Virus record (IMG/VR): IMGVR_UViG_3300025767_000129
Span: 1-23,448 of that record
Strand: one strand, 5' to 3'
DNA from: a virus
Length of the DNA stretch: 23,448 bases
Below, piece by piece: positions 5,730 through 12,233 of this stretch. The position numbers and the translations under genes are program-made. Every line of letters starts with the position of its first letter. Positions within the stretch are counted from its first letter, which is position 1. The notes beneath the pieces are model-generated. The model saw nothing but the letters and a program-made list of their open reading frames with translations, was not told the origin of the DNA and searched no databases.

Positions 5730-5959
5730 GTGGAATCAAAACTACCCTCATCATAACTAGGAGTCAAATTTAACTCCGTGGTTGCATCAAACTTATCATC
5801 TGAATACAACGCAAAATCTTTCATCTTGGCTAACTTGTTGGCAGCACGTTCATTCTTTGCTGCTTCTCTGCGTTCTTTGTTAGCTTCTTCCTTTTCGTAC
5901 TTCTTTTTCATTTTGGTCAATTCACGCATGATCACTTCGTAAGAACTTAACTTTTTCAT
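5720..5959 (-). CDS. Hypothetical charged helical protein, 79 aa
   Basis: Residues 1-50 are almost wholly charged and helical (Lys, Glu, Arg, Ala runs such as KKKYEKEEANKERREAAK) and could form a coiled coil. The C-terminal 30 residues are acidic and polar, ending SFDSTWN. Its start shares one base with the stop of the 116-aa gene upstream (TAATG), so the two are coupled. No family recognised. Confidence 0.75.
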   Translation of the reverse strand: MKKLSSYEVIMRELTKMKKKYEKEEANKERREAAKNERAANKLAKMKDFALYSDDKFDATTELNLTPSYDEGSFDSTWN

Positions 5960-6309
5960 TACACCGCCTCCGAGTAATTTAATGTATTATTAAAGTATTC
6001 AGTTACATAAGCAGAGACGATACCAGAGGTACCACCAATATGCCATCTGTAAATAGGATTGGATCTTGCATCAAATCCTCCGTCATAGTCTTTCCAATTA
6101 TAAATGGTAAAAGGACGGATTGCATTGTGATCGAAATCCTCAACTTGCATTTCCCACTCGATGTCGACTTTGCCGTCACCTGAGGTTTCTGTACATGTTG
6201 GTTCGCCGAAGACTTTAACCAGTTCTGCGTAAGAACACGTGATATAGCCTTGAAGACTAGTCGAAACGAACTCCGACCGTGGTTTGATTTTATAGTTTTC
6301 TAAATTCAT
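5959..6309 (-). CDS. Hypothetical phage protein, 116 aa
   Basis: The start at 6309 (MNLENYKIKP...) is chosen over an ATG four codons upstream because GGGAG lies 5 bases before it and the upstream ATG lies ahead of that site. The protein is soluble, with a pattern seen in small phage proteins: CSYAELVKVFGEP, then DGKVDIEWEM, IYNWKDYDGG and WHIGGTSGIV. The pattern suggests a compact alpha/beta fold; I know of no assigned function. It is the first gene after the early promoter at 6341-6369 and heads an operon running through 5720-5959, 5580-5729, the SprT-like gene and tRNA-Arg(UCU). Confidence 0.75.
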   Translation of the reverse strand: MNLENYKIKPRSEFVSTSLQGYITCSYAELVKVFGEPTCTETSGDGKVDIEWEMQVEDFDHNAIRPFTIYNWKDYDGGFDARSNPIYRWHIGGTSGIVSAYVTEYFNNTLNYSEAV

Positions 6310-6340
6310 AACAACTCCCATTGATTTAATTTATACAACA

Positions 6341-6369
6341 ATTATAACACAGTTTCCTTACGATGTCAA
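6341..6369 (-). promoter_or_regulatory. Early sigma-70 promoter for the 116-aa/SprT operon
   Basis: A perfect TTGACA-17-TATAAT on the minus strand, with AACTGTGT before the -10. The same eight bases precede the -10 of the promoters at 7055-7083 and 22579-22607. Upstream, a 9-base direct repeat TATTTTCAT (plus strand 6374-6382 and 6384-6392) makes an A-tract-rich region before the -35. The start of transcription should be near 6334, about 25 bases before the ATG. Confidence 0.9.
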
Positions 6370-6388
6370 TAGTTATTTTCATTTATTT

Positions 6389-6487
6389 TCATAAAGTTAT
6401 GATAAATGTTGAAACCGTCACTGCAATTGCAGCAATAATAATAAAGGATGCGATTGCGACTGTAATTCTAACCAATACTTCAACCAT
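6389..6487 (-). CDS. Single-pass membrane microprotein, 32 aa
   Basis: A 32-codon frame from the ATG at 6487, with AGGA sites upstream and its own perfect early promoter at 6521-6549 about 27 bases before the ATG. There is no other frame of note for that promoter to serve before the next promoter. The product starts MVEVLVRI and is then almost purely hydrophobic (TVAIASFIIIAAIAVTV, then STFIITL), so it should be one membrane helix with a short charged N-terminus. Such tiny early membrane proteins in phages can modify host envelope or block other phages, but nothing in the sequence shows which. Confidence 0.65.
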   Translation of the reverse strand: MVEVLVRITVAIASFIIIAAIAVTVSTFIITL

Positions 6488-6520
6488 GTTCCTATTCCTT
6501 TTCAATTATTTAATATAGTT

Positions 6521-6549
6521 ATTATAAACGGTTTCATAACAAATGTCAA
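6521..6549 (-). promoter_or_regulatory. Early sigma-70 promoter for the 32-aa microprotein
   Basis: Perfect TTGACA-17-TATAAT on the minus strand with the upstream flank AACCA directly before TTGACA. Expected transcription start is near 6514. It lies 47 bases after the stop of the 63-aa gene. Confidence 0.9.
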
Positions 6550-6596
6550 TGGTTTATTTAGATCATTTAGTTATATGGTTATAACCAAACTGAATA

Positions 6597-6788
6597 TTAG
6601 ACTCCGTGAGTCATGTGTTCGTAGGCTTCAGGACAATTATTGATGTTGTCTCCGCAACCGCAGATCTGATCTTCCTCAATTGATGGTGCTCCGACCATAT
6701 CCCTGATTTGTGATTCAGTATACCTTTGTTTGCCACCTACGGTGGATTGCTTCGCAAGCAATGTTATCTGTTCATGTGTTAATCCCAT
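6597..6788 (-). CDS. Hypothetical early protein with Cys cluster, 63 aa
   Basis: A small soluble protein. The N-terminal helix-like part is MGLTHEQITLLAKQS, followed by YTESQIRDMVGAPSIEEDQ, which reads like a helix-turn-helix-sized segment. The C-terminus holds three cysteines and two histidines (CGCGDNINNCPEAYEHMTHGV), which could bind a metal. The AAGGAG ribosome site at 6-base spacing is the strongest on the minus strand, and the promoter at 6842-6870 is perfect, so high early expression is likely. I do not know a function; a small DNA- or protein-binding early regulator is possible. Confidence 0.75.
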   Translation of the reverse strand: MGLTHEQITLLAKQSTVGGKQRYTESQIRDMVGAPSIEEDQICGCGDNINNCPEAYEHMTHGV

Positions 6789-6841
6789 AATGTACTCCTT
6801 TTTATGTTAAACTCTATTGTGGTATTAGAGATGATATATCT

Positions 6842-6870
6842 ATTATAAACAGCTCGACTGCATATGTCAA
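6842..6870 (-). promoter_or_regulatory. Early sigma-70 promoter for the 63-aa gene
   Basis: Perfect TTGACA-17-TATAAT on the minus strand with AAAACCA before the -35. It is the first promoter of the leftward arm. Expected start near 6835 gives a leader of about 46 bases before the ATG, longer than for the other early genes. Confidence 0.9.
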
Positions 6871-6873
6871 TGG

Positions 6874-6897
6874 TTTTCTGAAATTATTTTCAGGAAA
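6874..6897. repeat. Inverted repeat between divergent promoters
   Basis: TTTTCTGAAA and TTTCAGGAAA form a 10-bp arm (one G-T pair) around TTAT. It lies directly upstream of the minus -35 box and 50 bases from the rightward -35 box at 6947. There is no U-tract, so it is not a typical terminator; an operator or A-tract activator site is possible. Nothing else is evident in the 6898-6946 stretch. Confidence 0.5.
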
Positions 6898-6946
6898 CGA
6901 CTCCTTATACAATATATAGATAGTTGAGGTACCACGAAAATAATGG

Positions 6947-6975
6947 TTGACATTCATAAAGAACTATTGTATAAT
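6947..6975 (+). promoter_or_regulatory. Early sigma-70 promoter, distal promoter of gene 39
   Basis: Perfect TTGACA-17-TATAAT on the plus strand. A transcript from here would carry a leader of about 110 bases (6982-7093) before gene 39. That leader holds a possible 11-codon frame (7012-7047) but no clear gene. Together with the promoter at 7055 it forms a tandem pair. Confidence 0.88.
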
Positions 6976-7054
6976 GGTATCATAACGAATTGACTGAGAA
7001 GGTTGTAAAGCATGATTCGGAAGGATGTAGCCTTGAAGTTAATTTAAATAACTA

Positions 7055-7083
7055 TTGACATCGATAGCAAACTGTGTTATAAT
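7055..7083 (+). promoter_or_regulatory. Early sigma-70 promoter immediately before gene 39
   Basis: Perfect TTGACA-17-TATAAT with AACTGTGT before the -10. The -10 ends 10 bases before the gene 39 ATG at 7094, so transcription should begin about 3-5 bases before the start codon, giving an essentially leaderless message. Confidence 0.88.
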
Positions 7084-7093
7084 GGTGGTTGAT

Positions 7094-8935
7094 ATGGAGA
7101 ATAATGATTTGACTAAACAAAACGAACAGTTCAGAATCCTCACAGCTCGACAGCACGTTCGAGAGAGGATCGGTATGTACATGGGTTCAAGTTCAAAAGA
7201 GGAGATCGAAAGATTTATCCTTGGAGAATGGAAGAAGGCCACATACGTACCTGCACTATCAAAAATGGTTGACGAAATACTCGACAACTCAATTGATGAA
7301 GCAATCCGTACTAACTTCAAGTTTGCTAACAAGATTAATGTATCTATTAATAACAACGAAGTTACCGTCACTGATAATGGTCGAGGTATTCCTCAAGACA
7401 AGATCTTTGACGAAACAACAAATGAAAATATTCTGAGACCTGTCGCGGCATGGACTAAGGTTAATGCAGGTACTTCGTTTGATGACGAACGAGTAACGAT
7501 CGGTACTAACGGTGTCGGTTCAGCTGCAACCAACTTCCTATCTAAATCATTCACTGGTAAAACATGGTCTAACGGAAAGTCAATTCAACTTGACTGTACA
7601 GATGGTGCTGATACCGTGAAAGTAAAGGCAGGCAGTAAAGTAGGAAACGGTACTGAGGTATCATTTGTTCCTGACTTTGAGTTGTTTGAAGTTAACTCAT
7701 TGGACCAACTTGATACAATTATATTAATAGAAGATCGACTCGTCAGTTTGCAGATGGCATTTCCTGAGATTCAGTTTTCCTTTAATAAAAAGAAGATCAT
7801 GGTTAACGATTTTAAAAAGTACGCTGCTCTGTTCTCTGATACGGTAATTATGGAAAAGACAAATAATCTTTCCTACTTCATTGCTTCTTCGGAAGATGGG
7901 TTCAGAACTAACAGTTATGTTAACGGTGTGAATACAAGACAGGGTGGTACTTATGTTGACCACTTTATGAATACTATTATTGATTCGTTAACTGTCAAAA
8001 TTAAAAGACGTCATAAGGTCGAAGTATTAAAGACAACGATCAAGAGTGGTATTACATTCGTTATGTTTGCCAGGAACTTTGTGAATCCTAAATTTGATTC
8101 TCAAACAAAAGAACGTCTAACTAATCCAATTGGTAATATTAAGGAACACCTAGATATCTGTCAGGTACGTGATGCTGAGTGGCTTGCGAACAAGATATTA
8201 AATACTCCTGATATAATTGATCCCATTATTGAAGCTCAACTAGCAAAGAAGCTAGCCGCGGATCGAAGAGCTGCAACATTAGCACAAAAGAAACTTCGTA
8301 AGGTAAAAGTTGCGAAACATATCTCTGCTAATAAAGACAATGCTACTCTGAAAATTGTGGAAGGAGATTCTGCAATGGGATTCTTATTAAAGGTACGTGA
8401 TCCTGATACAGTTGGAGCGTTTCCACTTCGAGGTGTGATTATGAATACCTGGGATATGAAACCTGCGGAAGTATTAAAGAACAAGGAACTATCAGAATTA
8501 GTAGCGGTTCTAGGATTGGATATTAACGATCAGGACAGTGTAGACAATATGACATACAAATATATTGCCACATTAACTGATGCTGACCATGACGGTATAG
8601 GACATATATCACCATTGCTAATTGCATTCTTTTACAAATTTTGGCCTCGACTGTTATTAGAGAATCGTGTTCAAATTACAAGAACACCAATTATGATTAG
8701 TACGAAAGGTTCTGAAGTCAAATGGATCTATACTTATGAAGATGCAGCAGAGTTCAAAAAGAAAGATGGTTATAAACATAGATACATTAAAGGTCTAGGT
8801 TCTTTAACCGAAGATGAATATCATGTCATTATTAATAAACCAATGTATGACACTGTTACAGTTGATGATGCTTCTGTATTTCAGATGATGTTCGGAAAAG
8901 ATTCAAGTTTAAGAAAGGAGTATATGTTCGCATGA
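7094..8935 (+). CDS. 39: DNA topoisomerase II large subunit (gp39/gp60 type)
   Basis: ATPase and TOPRIM subunit of a T4-type type II topoisomerase, 613 residues from this start. The GHKL ATPase motifs are EILDNSIDEA (61-70), DNGRGIP (94-100) and the lid GTNGVGSAATNFLS (137-150). The TOPRIM metal site is EGDSA (423-427) with DADHDG (496-501). T4 splits this protein into gp39 and gp60; here it is one chain, as in most relatives. The start at 7094 (MENNDLTKQ) is preferred. Upstream in-frame codons at 7055 (TTG) and 7082 (ATG) fall within the promoter's -35 and -10. The last bases overlap gene 52 as ATGA, which ensures balanced subunit synthesis. The enzyme relieves torsion and supports phage replication origins. 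Confidence 0.97.
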   Translation: MENNDLTKQNEQFRILTARQHVRERIGMYMGSSSKEEIERFILGEWKKATYVPALSKMVDEILDNSIDEAIRTNFKFANKINVSINNNEVTVTDNGRGIPQDKIFDETTNENILRPVAAWTKVNAGTSFDDERVTIGTNGVGSAATNFLSKSFTGKTWSNGKSIQLDCTDGADTVKVKAGSKVGNGTEVSFVPDFELFEVNSLDQLDTIILIEDRLVSLQMAFPEIQFSFNKKKIMVNDFKKYAALFSDTVIMEKTNNLSYFIASSEDGFRTNSYVNGVNTRQGGTYVDHFMNTIIDSLTVKIKRRHKVEVLKTTIKSGITFVMFARNFVNPKFDSQTKERLTNPIGNIKEHLDICQVRDAEWLANKILNTPDIIDPIIEAQLAKKLAADRRAATLAQKKLRKVKVAKHISANKDNATLKIVEGDSAMGFLLKVRDPDTVGAFPLRGVIMNTWDMKPAEVLKNKELSELVAVLGLDINDQDSVDNMTYKYIATLTDADHDGIGHISPLLIAFFYKFWPRLLLENRVQITRTPIMISTKGSEVKWIYTYEDAAEFKKKDGYKHRYIKGLGSLTEDEYHVIINKPMYDTVTVDDASVFQMMFGKDSSLRKEYMFA

Positions 8936-10275
8936 ATTTAGAAATGTTTACTGAAGAGCTGAAAGGCAATAACTATCCAATCTCAAAGGTAGCTGCTAAC
9001 GAATGGAAATCATTCGCAATGTATACCGTTGAGAGTCGAGCAATTCCTAATATGATTGATGGTCTAAAACCAGTTCAAAGGTTCTATCTCTATTCCTCAT
9101 TAATTAATAGCAAGAAGGATTTTAAAAAGGTATCTGCAGTTTCTGGTATTATTTCTGACTACGGTTATAACCACGGAGAATCTTCTGCTGCTGGTGCAGG
9201 TCAATTAATGGCAGCCACTTGGAATAACAACATATGTCTTATTGAAGGTAGAGGATCATTTGGTACTCGACTTGTTCAAGAAGCTGGTGCTGCTCGTTAT
9301 GTCTACTCAAGAGTTCACGATAATTTCAGTAAGTACGTTAAAGATATTGATCTGAGTCCTATTCACGAAGATCCTGAACACGAACCGCCTGCGTTCTATT
9401 TGCCAATCATCCCTATGGTACTTGTAAATGGAACCAAAGGTATTGCTACAGGATTCGCGACAAACATCCTTCCACATAACCCTAATGATCTCAAGAAGGC
9501 TTGTTTACAATACATTAAGAATGGTAAAATACAAACACCATTAGGAATTAAGTTTCCTGATTATACTGGTAAGGTTGAACAGAGTGAAGAAGACCCGACT
9601 AAATATATTTCGTATGGTACCTTTAAACGTTCTGGTAAAACTGCGGTATCTATTACGGAAGTACCATACGGCTTTGACCGAGAAGGATATGTAAAGGTTC
9701 TCGATAAGTTAGAAGAAGAAGGTGATATCGTATCTTACGAAGACAAATGTAATAAAGATGGGTTTCACTTTGATGTTAAACTCAAACAATCTTCGGTTAA
9801 ATGGAACGATTCTAAACTCATTGCCAAATTCAAGCTAAGTAAGCCATTCTCTCAAAACCTAACAGTTATTGATTTTGATGGTAAACTCCGCGAATACTCG
9901 TCCGCTAAACAACTTGTAAAGGACTTTTGTGACTACCGCAATGGTATCCTACAGCAGAGAATTGACGCTAGAGTAAATGAATTCACAGAACAAGTTCGAT
10001 GGCTTAATGTCAAAATGGAGTTCGTTCAAGCAAATGTTGACGATCGTATTGTGTTTAAGAATAATAATAAAGCACAGGTCGTTAAACAAATAATGCAAGA
10101 GACATCGGCACTAGGAGGTGACACAAACCGATTGCTCGCATTAAGTTTCTTAAATTGTACAAAAGAGGAAATTGTAAACCTTAAGAAACAGATTGCTGAC
10201 GCTACTGAGACATTAAGCTTCTGGCATACAACCTCACCACAAGAACAATTCATAGCAGACTTGGAGAACATATAA
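8932..10275 (+). CDS. 52: DNA topoisomerase II medium subunit (gp52)
   Basis: The 447-aa breakage-reunion subunit, close to T4 gp52 (about 440). The N-terminus carries SRAIPNMIDGLKPVQR (35-50), typical of the GyrA/ParC winged-helix region. The catalytic site is AGAARYVYSRV, where Tyr123 follows Arg122 and should form the covalent bond with DNA. GFATNILPHNP is the conserved segment after the active-site domain. Like T4 gp52 it lacks the GyrA beta-pinwheel C-terminus, so it should relax DNA rather than supercoil it. It pairs with the large subunit encoded just upstream, with a 4-base overlap. It also overlaps the next gene by one base. Confidence 0.97.
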   Translation: MNLEMFTEELKGNNYPISKVAANEWKSFAMYTVESRAIPNMIDGLKPVQRFYLYSSLINSKKDFKKVSAVSGIISDYGYNHGESSAAGAGQLMAATWNNNICLIEGRGSFGTRLVQEAGAARYVYSRVHDNFSKYVKDIDLSPIHEDPEHEPPAFYLPIIPMVLVNGTKGIATGFATNILPHNPNDLKKACLQYIKNGKIQTPLGIKFPDYTGKVEQSEEDPTKYISYGTFKRSGKTAVSITEVPYGFDREGYVKVLDKLEEEGDIVSYEDKCNKDGFHFDVKLKQSSVKWNDSKLIAKFKLSKPFSQNLTVIDFDGKLREYSSAKQLVKDFCDYRNGILQQRIDARVNEFTEQVRWLNVKMEFVQANVDDRIVFKNNNKAQVVKQIMQETSALGGDTNRLLALSFLNCTKEEIVNLKKQIADATETLSFWHTTSPQEQFIADLENI

Positions 10276-10559
10276 TGGCAAGTAATACTACTCAATTAGA
10301 AATTGATACATCAGCACACATAGATGAGAGAGGCGTTGAAGTTTCTATCTATATTGGTGCAAACGCATGTGAACCTTCTATTGAAACAATCTTCGATTTT
10401 GAAACATTGATTGAGAACTATTTTGAAGGTTATACAATAGGTGATATGATTCGACCTATAGATATTCCTGATGCAGAACTTTTAGTTATTAAACTCGAGC
10501 AGATGGCAAAGTATGCACGGAACATGCTTGAAGATTACGCATCCGAACATAAGGAATAA
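10275..10559 (+). CDS. Hypothetical protein, 94 aa
   Basis: An acidic, soluble protein. The N-terminal half (QLEIDTSAHI, then VEVSIYIGANA) reads as beta strands, then FDFETLIENYFEGYT and a C-terminal helix LLVIKLEQMAKYARNMLEDYASEHKE. The start shares one base with the stop of gene 52 (TAATG) and GGAG stands 8 bases before it, so it is co-translated with the topoisomerase subunits. No family recognised; an association with the topoisomerase is only suggested by position. Confidence 0.75.
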   Translation: MASNTTQLEIDTSAHIDERGVEVSIYIGANACEPSIETIFDFETLIENYFEGYTIGDMIRPIDIPDAELLVIKLEQMAKYARNMLEDYASEHKE

Positions 10560-10562
10560 GTA

Positions 10563-10724
10563 ATGCTAATGCTGCTTGTTACACTCTTAAACTACCCGTT
10601 GCTGCTTGTTACACTCTTAAACTACCCGTGGTACAATCACACCACGGTCTATCTAAATCTCGACTGTCCTTTCGAGCTTCCTTCTATGCGAGGCTCTCAG
10701 GGTTGCCGATTACAATATGCTTGA
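10563..10724 (+). CDS. Possible 53-aa protein with in-frame 10-codon duplication
   Basis: An ATG at 10563 follows AAGGA at 7-base spacing and opens a 53-codon frame to TGA at 10722. The first 22 residues contain the decapeptide LLLVTLLNYP twice in tandem (second to third copy differ only in the first residue's context), followed by WYNHTTVYLNLDCP and a polar end with three cysteines in total or fewer. The N-terminus is hydrophobic enough for a short membrane or signal segment. Codons CTG, CTC, CCG and GGC are more common here than in neighbours, and the stretch is about 45% G+C by hand count (72 of 160), clearly above its surroundings. It may instead be a structured non-coding element. Confidence 0.4.
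   Translation: MLMLLVTLLNYPLLLVTLLNYPWYNHTTVYLNLDCPFELPSMRGSQGCRLQYA
10570..10629 (+). repeat. Perfect 30-bp tandem duplication
   Basis: Two adjacent identical 30-base units (10570-10599 and 10600-10629) beginning TGCTGCTTGTTACACTCTTA. The period is exactly ten codons, so the frame of the surrounding 53-codon ORF is kept. The perfect identity indicates a recent event. Confidence 0.95.
10626..10647 (+). other. Strong hairpin, 7-bp stem
   Basis: CCGTGGT (10626-10632) and ACCACGG (10641-10647) pair perfectly around an 8-base loop. A second, weaker 5-bp stem follows (CTCGA 10659-10663 with TCGAG 10672-10676). There is no U-tract, so intrinsic termination is not obvious; a structured RNA or processing site is possible. 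The remaining bases to 10787 hold no gene that I can see. Confidence 0.6.
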
Positions 10725-10787
10725 CGATCTGATAATGGAGCGGATCCTAAGCCTAATTCAAAATATTTCGCGCAGGAATAAATAATA

Positions 10788-10949
10788 ATGAATAAACTTA
10801 AATTGATATGGAAATACGCATTAGGTGGTTTCTCTGACGATAAGACAGAGCCCTATGACGATTATGTTATGTTGCTACGAACGATTATTGTTGGTGTAAA
10901 CTTTTTAACGTGTTTCTTTATTATGGCAAATACAATAAGGCATTGGTGA
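10788..10949 (+). CDS. Small membrane protein, 53 aa
   Basis: A 53-codon frame from the ATG at 10788, with AGGA about 10 bases upstream. The N-terminus MNKLKLIWKYALGGFSDDKT is amphipathic and then charged (EPYDDYV), followed by a membrane helix (LLRTIIVGVNFLTCFFIMANTI) and a short end RHW. The arrangement WKYALGGFSDDKT...YDxYVxxLRT...helix matches small proteins that I recall from marine T4-like phages, all of unknown function. The TGA overlaps the ATG of the methyltransferase by one base, so the two are coupled. Confidence 0.75.
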   Translation: MNKLKLIWKYALGGFSDDKTEPYDDYVMLLRTIIVGVNFLTCFFIMANTIRHW

Positions 10950-11677
10950 TGAGTAGAAAAGAAGATTACGAAAGAATGGATACTAACAAGTATCTTAATT
11001 TGAATTTAAAAACGGACGGGTTACCTCTACCAGATGTTAACGCGCAATTTATTGAATTCTTTCACAGAATGGATTACAAGTGGTGGAGAGATGTTGAAGA
11101 AGGTGATGTGGTTGTTGATATTGGTGCCTGTGTTGGTTTCTTTGTCTGTCATGCTCTTGACCGTAAAGCTTCTCGTATATTTGCTATCGAACCTTCTAGG
11201 CCTCATCTCAAAACTCTTATCCAAAATATTTCGGATCATTATATTGACAATAGTACTACTCCTGTCATTCCTATCGAAGCAGGCATAGGATCAACGTCAA
11301 ACCATTTTAATAATGTCTTTTCAGAATATCGAGAGTTTAAAAGAATGTCTTTTCTCGATCTTGTGGTTGATTATAATATACCAAAAATTGATTACCTCAA
11401 AATAGATTGTGAAGGTGGAGAGTACGGTGTATTCACTGAAATCAATATGGAATATCTAACTACAAATGTTAAACACATGGCAGTAGAGTTTCACTTAAGC
11501 TGTTATGGTGGAGCTGCAAAACAATGGATGAAGGTCAGAGATACGTTATTGCCGCAATTCAAAAAAGTACGATGGATGGATAAGAAACACGAAGCCTTAG
11601 CCTACAATGACCGATGGTTAAACGAAGGTAATTGGGATCAGTGTTGTGCATTCATGGTATACATCACCAACGAATAA
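10949..11677 (+). CDS. FkbM-family methyltransferase, 242 aa
   Basis: An S-adenosylmethionine-dependent methyltransferase of the FkbM type. Motif I is VVVDIGACVGFF (54-65), an acidic residue ending strand 2 is in FAIEPS (78-83), and the later motif YLKIDCEGGEYGVF with AVEFH fits the family's C-terminal half. The start at 10949 (MSRKEDYERMD) is chosen over an ATG 13 codons upstream because AAGG lies 8 bases before it and its A overlaps the stop of the preceding gene. FkbM enzymes methylate hydroxyls on sugars or small molecules; the phage substrate is unknown, possibly a surface glycan. Confidence 0.88.
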   Translation: MSRKEDYERMDTNKYLNLNLKTDGLPLPDVNAQFIEFFHRMDYKWWRDVEEGDVVVDIGACVGFFVCHALDRKASRIFAIEPSRPHLKTLIQNISDHYIDNSTTPVIPIEAGIGSTSNHFNNVFSEYREFKRMSFLDLVVDYNIPKIDYLKIDCEGGEYGVFTEINMEYLTTNVKHMAVEFHLSCYGGAAKQWMKVRDTLLPQFKKVRWMDKKHEALAYNDRWLNEGNWDQCCAFMVYITNE

Positions 11678-11696
11678 TTCTTGCCGACTCAATTCT

Positions 11697-11704
11697 AATA
11701 AATA
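11697..11704 (+). promoter_or_regulatory. T4-late-type promoter octamer (AATAAATA)
   Basis: AATAAATA preceded by CT and followed by G lies 25 bases ahead of the gp19-like ATG. The same octamer precedes the tail-fibre-like gene at a similar distance. One mismatch from TATAAATA. It fits gp55-dependent expression of a virion gene placed among early genes. Confidence 0.6.
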
Positions 11705-11729
11705 GAAATATACAAATAGGATTGAGCCG

Positions 11730-12218
11730 ATGCCAGAAATTATTAACAATTACTTATCTCCAACTAATTTTACGATTAGTATAGAGAAACTCCCTAATGT
11801 AGAATTCTTTACACAGAAGCTGCAAATTCCAGATGTCACTGTAACTCCTACAACGTTAGGTACTCCTTTAGCAAACATATACGAATACGGGGATCGTATT
11901 GAGTACGCTGAGTTGACGACTACCATGATCCTCGATGAGAATATGAATAACTATAAAGAAATTCTCAATTGGATAGAAGGCTATGCTTCCCCAGAATCCT
12001 CGAAACAAAACAAAATATACACCGCAACTGGTCATGAGTCCGATATCATTGCGACCATTACCAACTCTCACAAAAATCCAAACATAAGATTCGTATTTAA
12101 GAATTGCTTCCCAACCTCTTTGGGTGGTGTTTCTCTTGATGTTAATGTTACTGATGTAGCATATGCAACAACGACAGTTACCTGGAGATACGATACCTTT
12201 ACGATGGAACAACTATAA
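11730..12218 (+). CDS. gp19-like tail tube protein, 162 aa
   Basis: The length (162; T4 gp19 is 163) and pattern match the T4 tail-tube family. An early strand FTISIEKLPNVEFF is followed by IPDVTVTPTTLGTPLANIYEYGDRIEYAELTTT-like strands (31 onward), then LDENMNNYKEILNWIEG with the family's conserved 'DE...Y..i..Wi'. The C-terminus has FKNCFPTSLGGVSLD and TTVTWRYDTF, like the gp19 end 'gxWPTnvG.l.LD ... T.eVtl.yd.w'. It could be the main tube protein, or a second, tube-like copy such as a baseplate or tail-tip component. Its isolation from other virion genes and its own late promoter favour the second reading. AGGA stands about 8 bases upstream. Confidence 0.75.
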   Translation: MPEIINNYLSPTNFTISIEKLPNVEFFTQKLQIPDVTVTPTTLGTPLANIYEYGDRIEYAELTTTMILDENMNNYKEILNWIEGYASPESSKQNKIYTATGHESDIIATITNSHKNPNIRFVFKNCFPTSLGGVSLDVNVTDVAYATTTVTWRYDTFTMEQL

Positions 12219-12233
12219 GATAAACCTTTTATT

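Noticed and set aside
7012-7047. 11-codon frame (MIRKDVALKLI) in the leader of gene 39, after a GAGAAGG sequence
   Set aside because: Short frames of this size arise by chance, the ribosome site spacing is long, and nothing like a run of regulatory codons or alternative hairpins is seen.
7055-7093. Longer gene 39 start at the TTG at 7055
   Set aside because: The TTG is the -35 box of the proximal promoter, and the intervening codons lie within promoter sequence. Start at 7094 fits better.
10626-10647. Hairpin as a rho-independent terminator after the topoisomerase operon
   Set aside because: No U-rich run follows the stem, and it lies within a possible frame.
10715-10735. TGCTTGA followed by GATAAT as a T4 MotA-type middle promoter
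   Set aside because: The distance between the MotA-like box and the -10 is about 5 bases, far shorter than the 12-13 needed.
10777-10784. AATAAATA before the 53-aa membrane gene (10788)
   Set aside because: It lies only 3 bases before the ATG, so a late transcript would start past the start codon. It also overlaps the ribosome-site region. The other three octamers sit 22-27 bases upstream.
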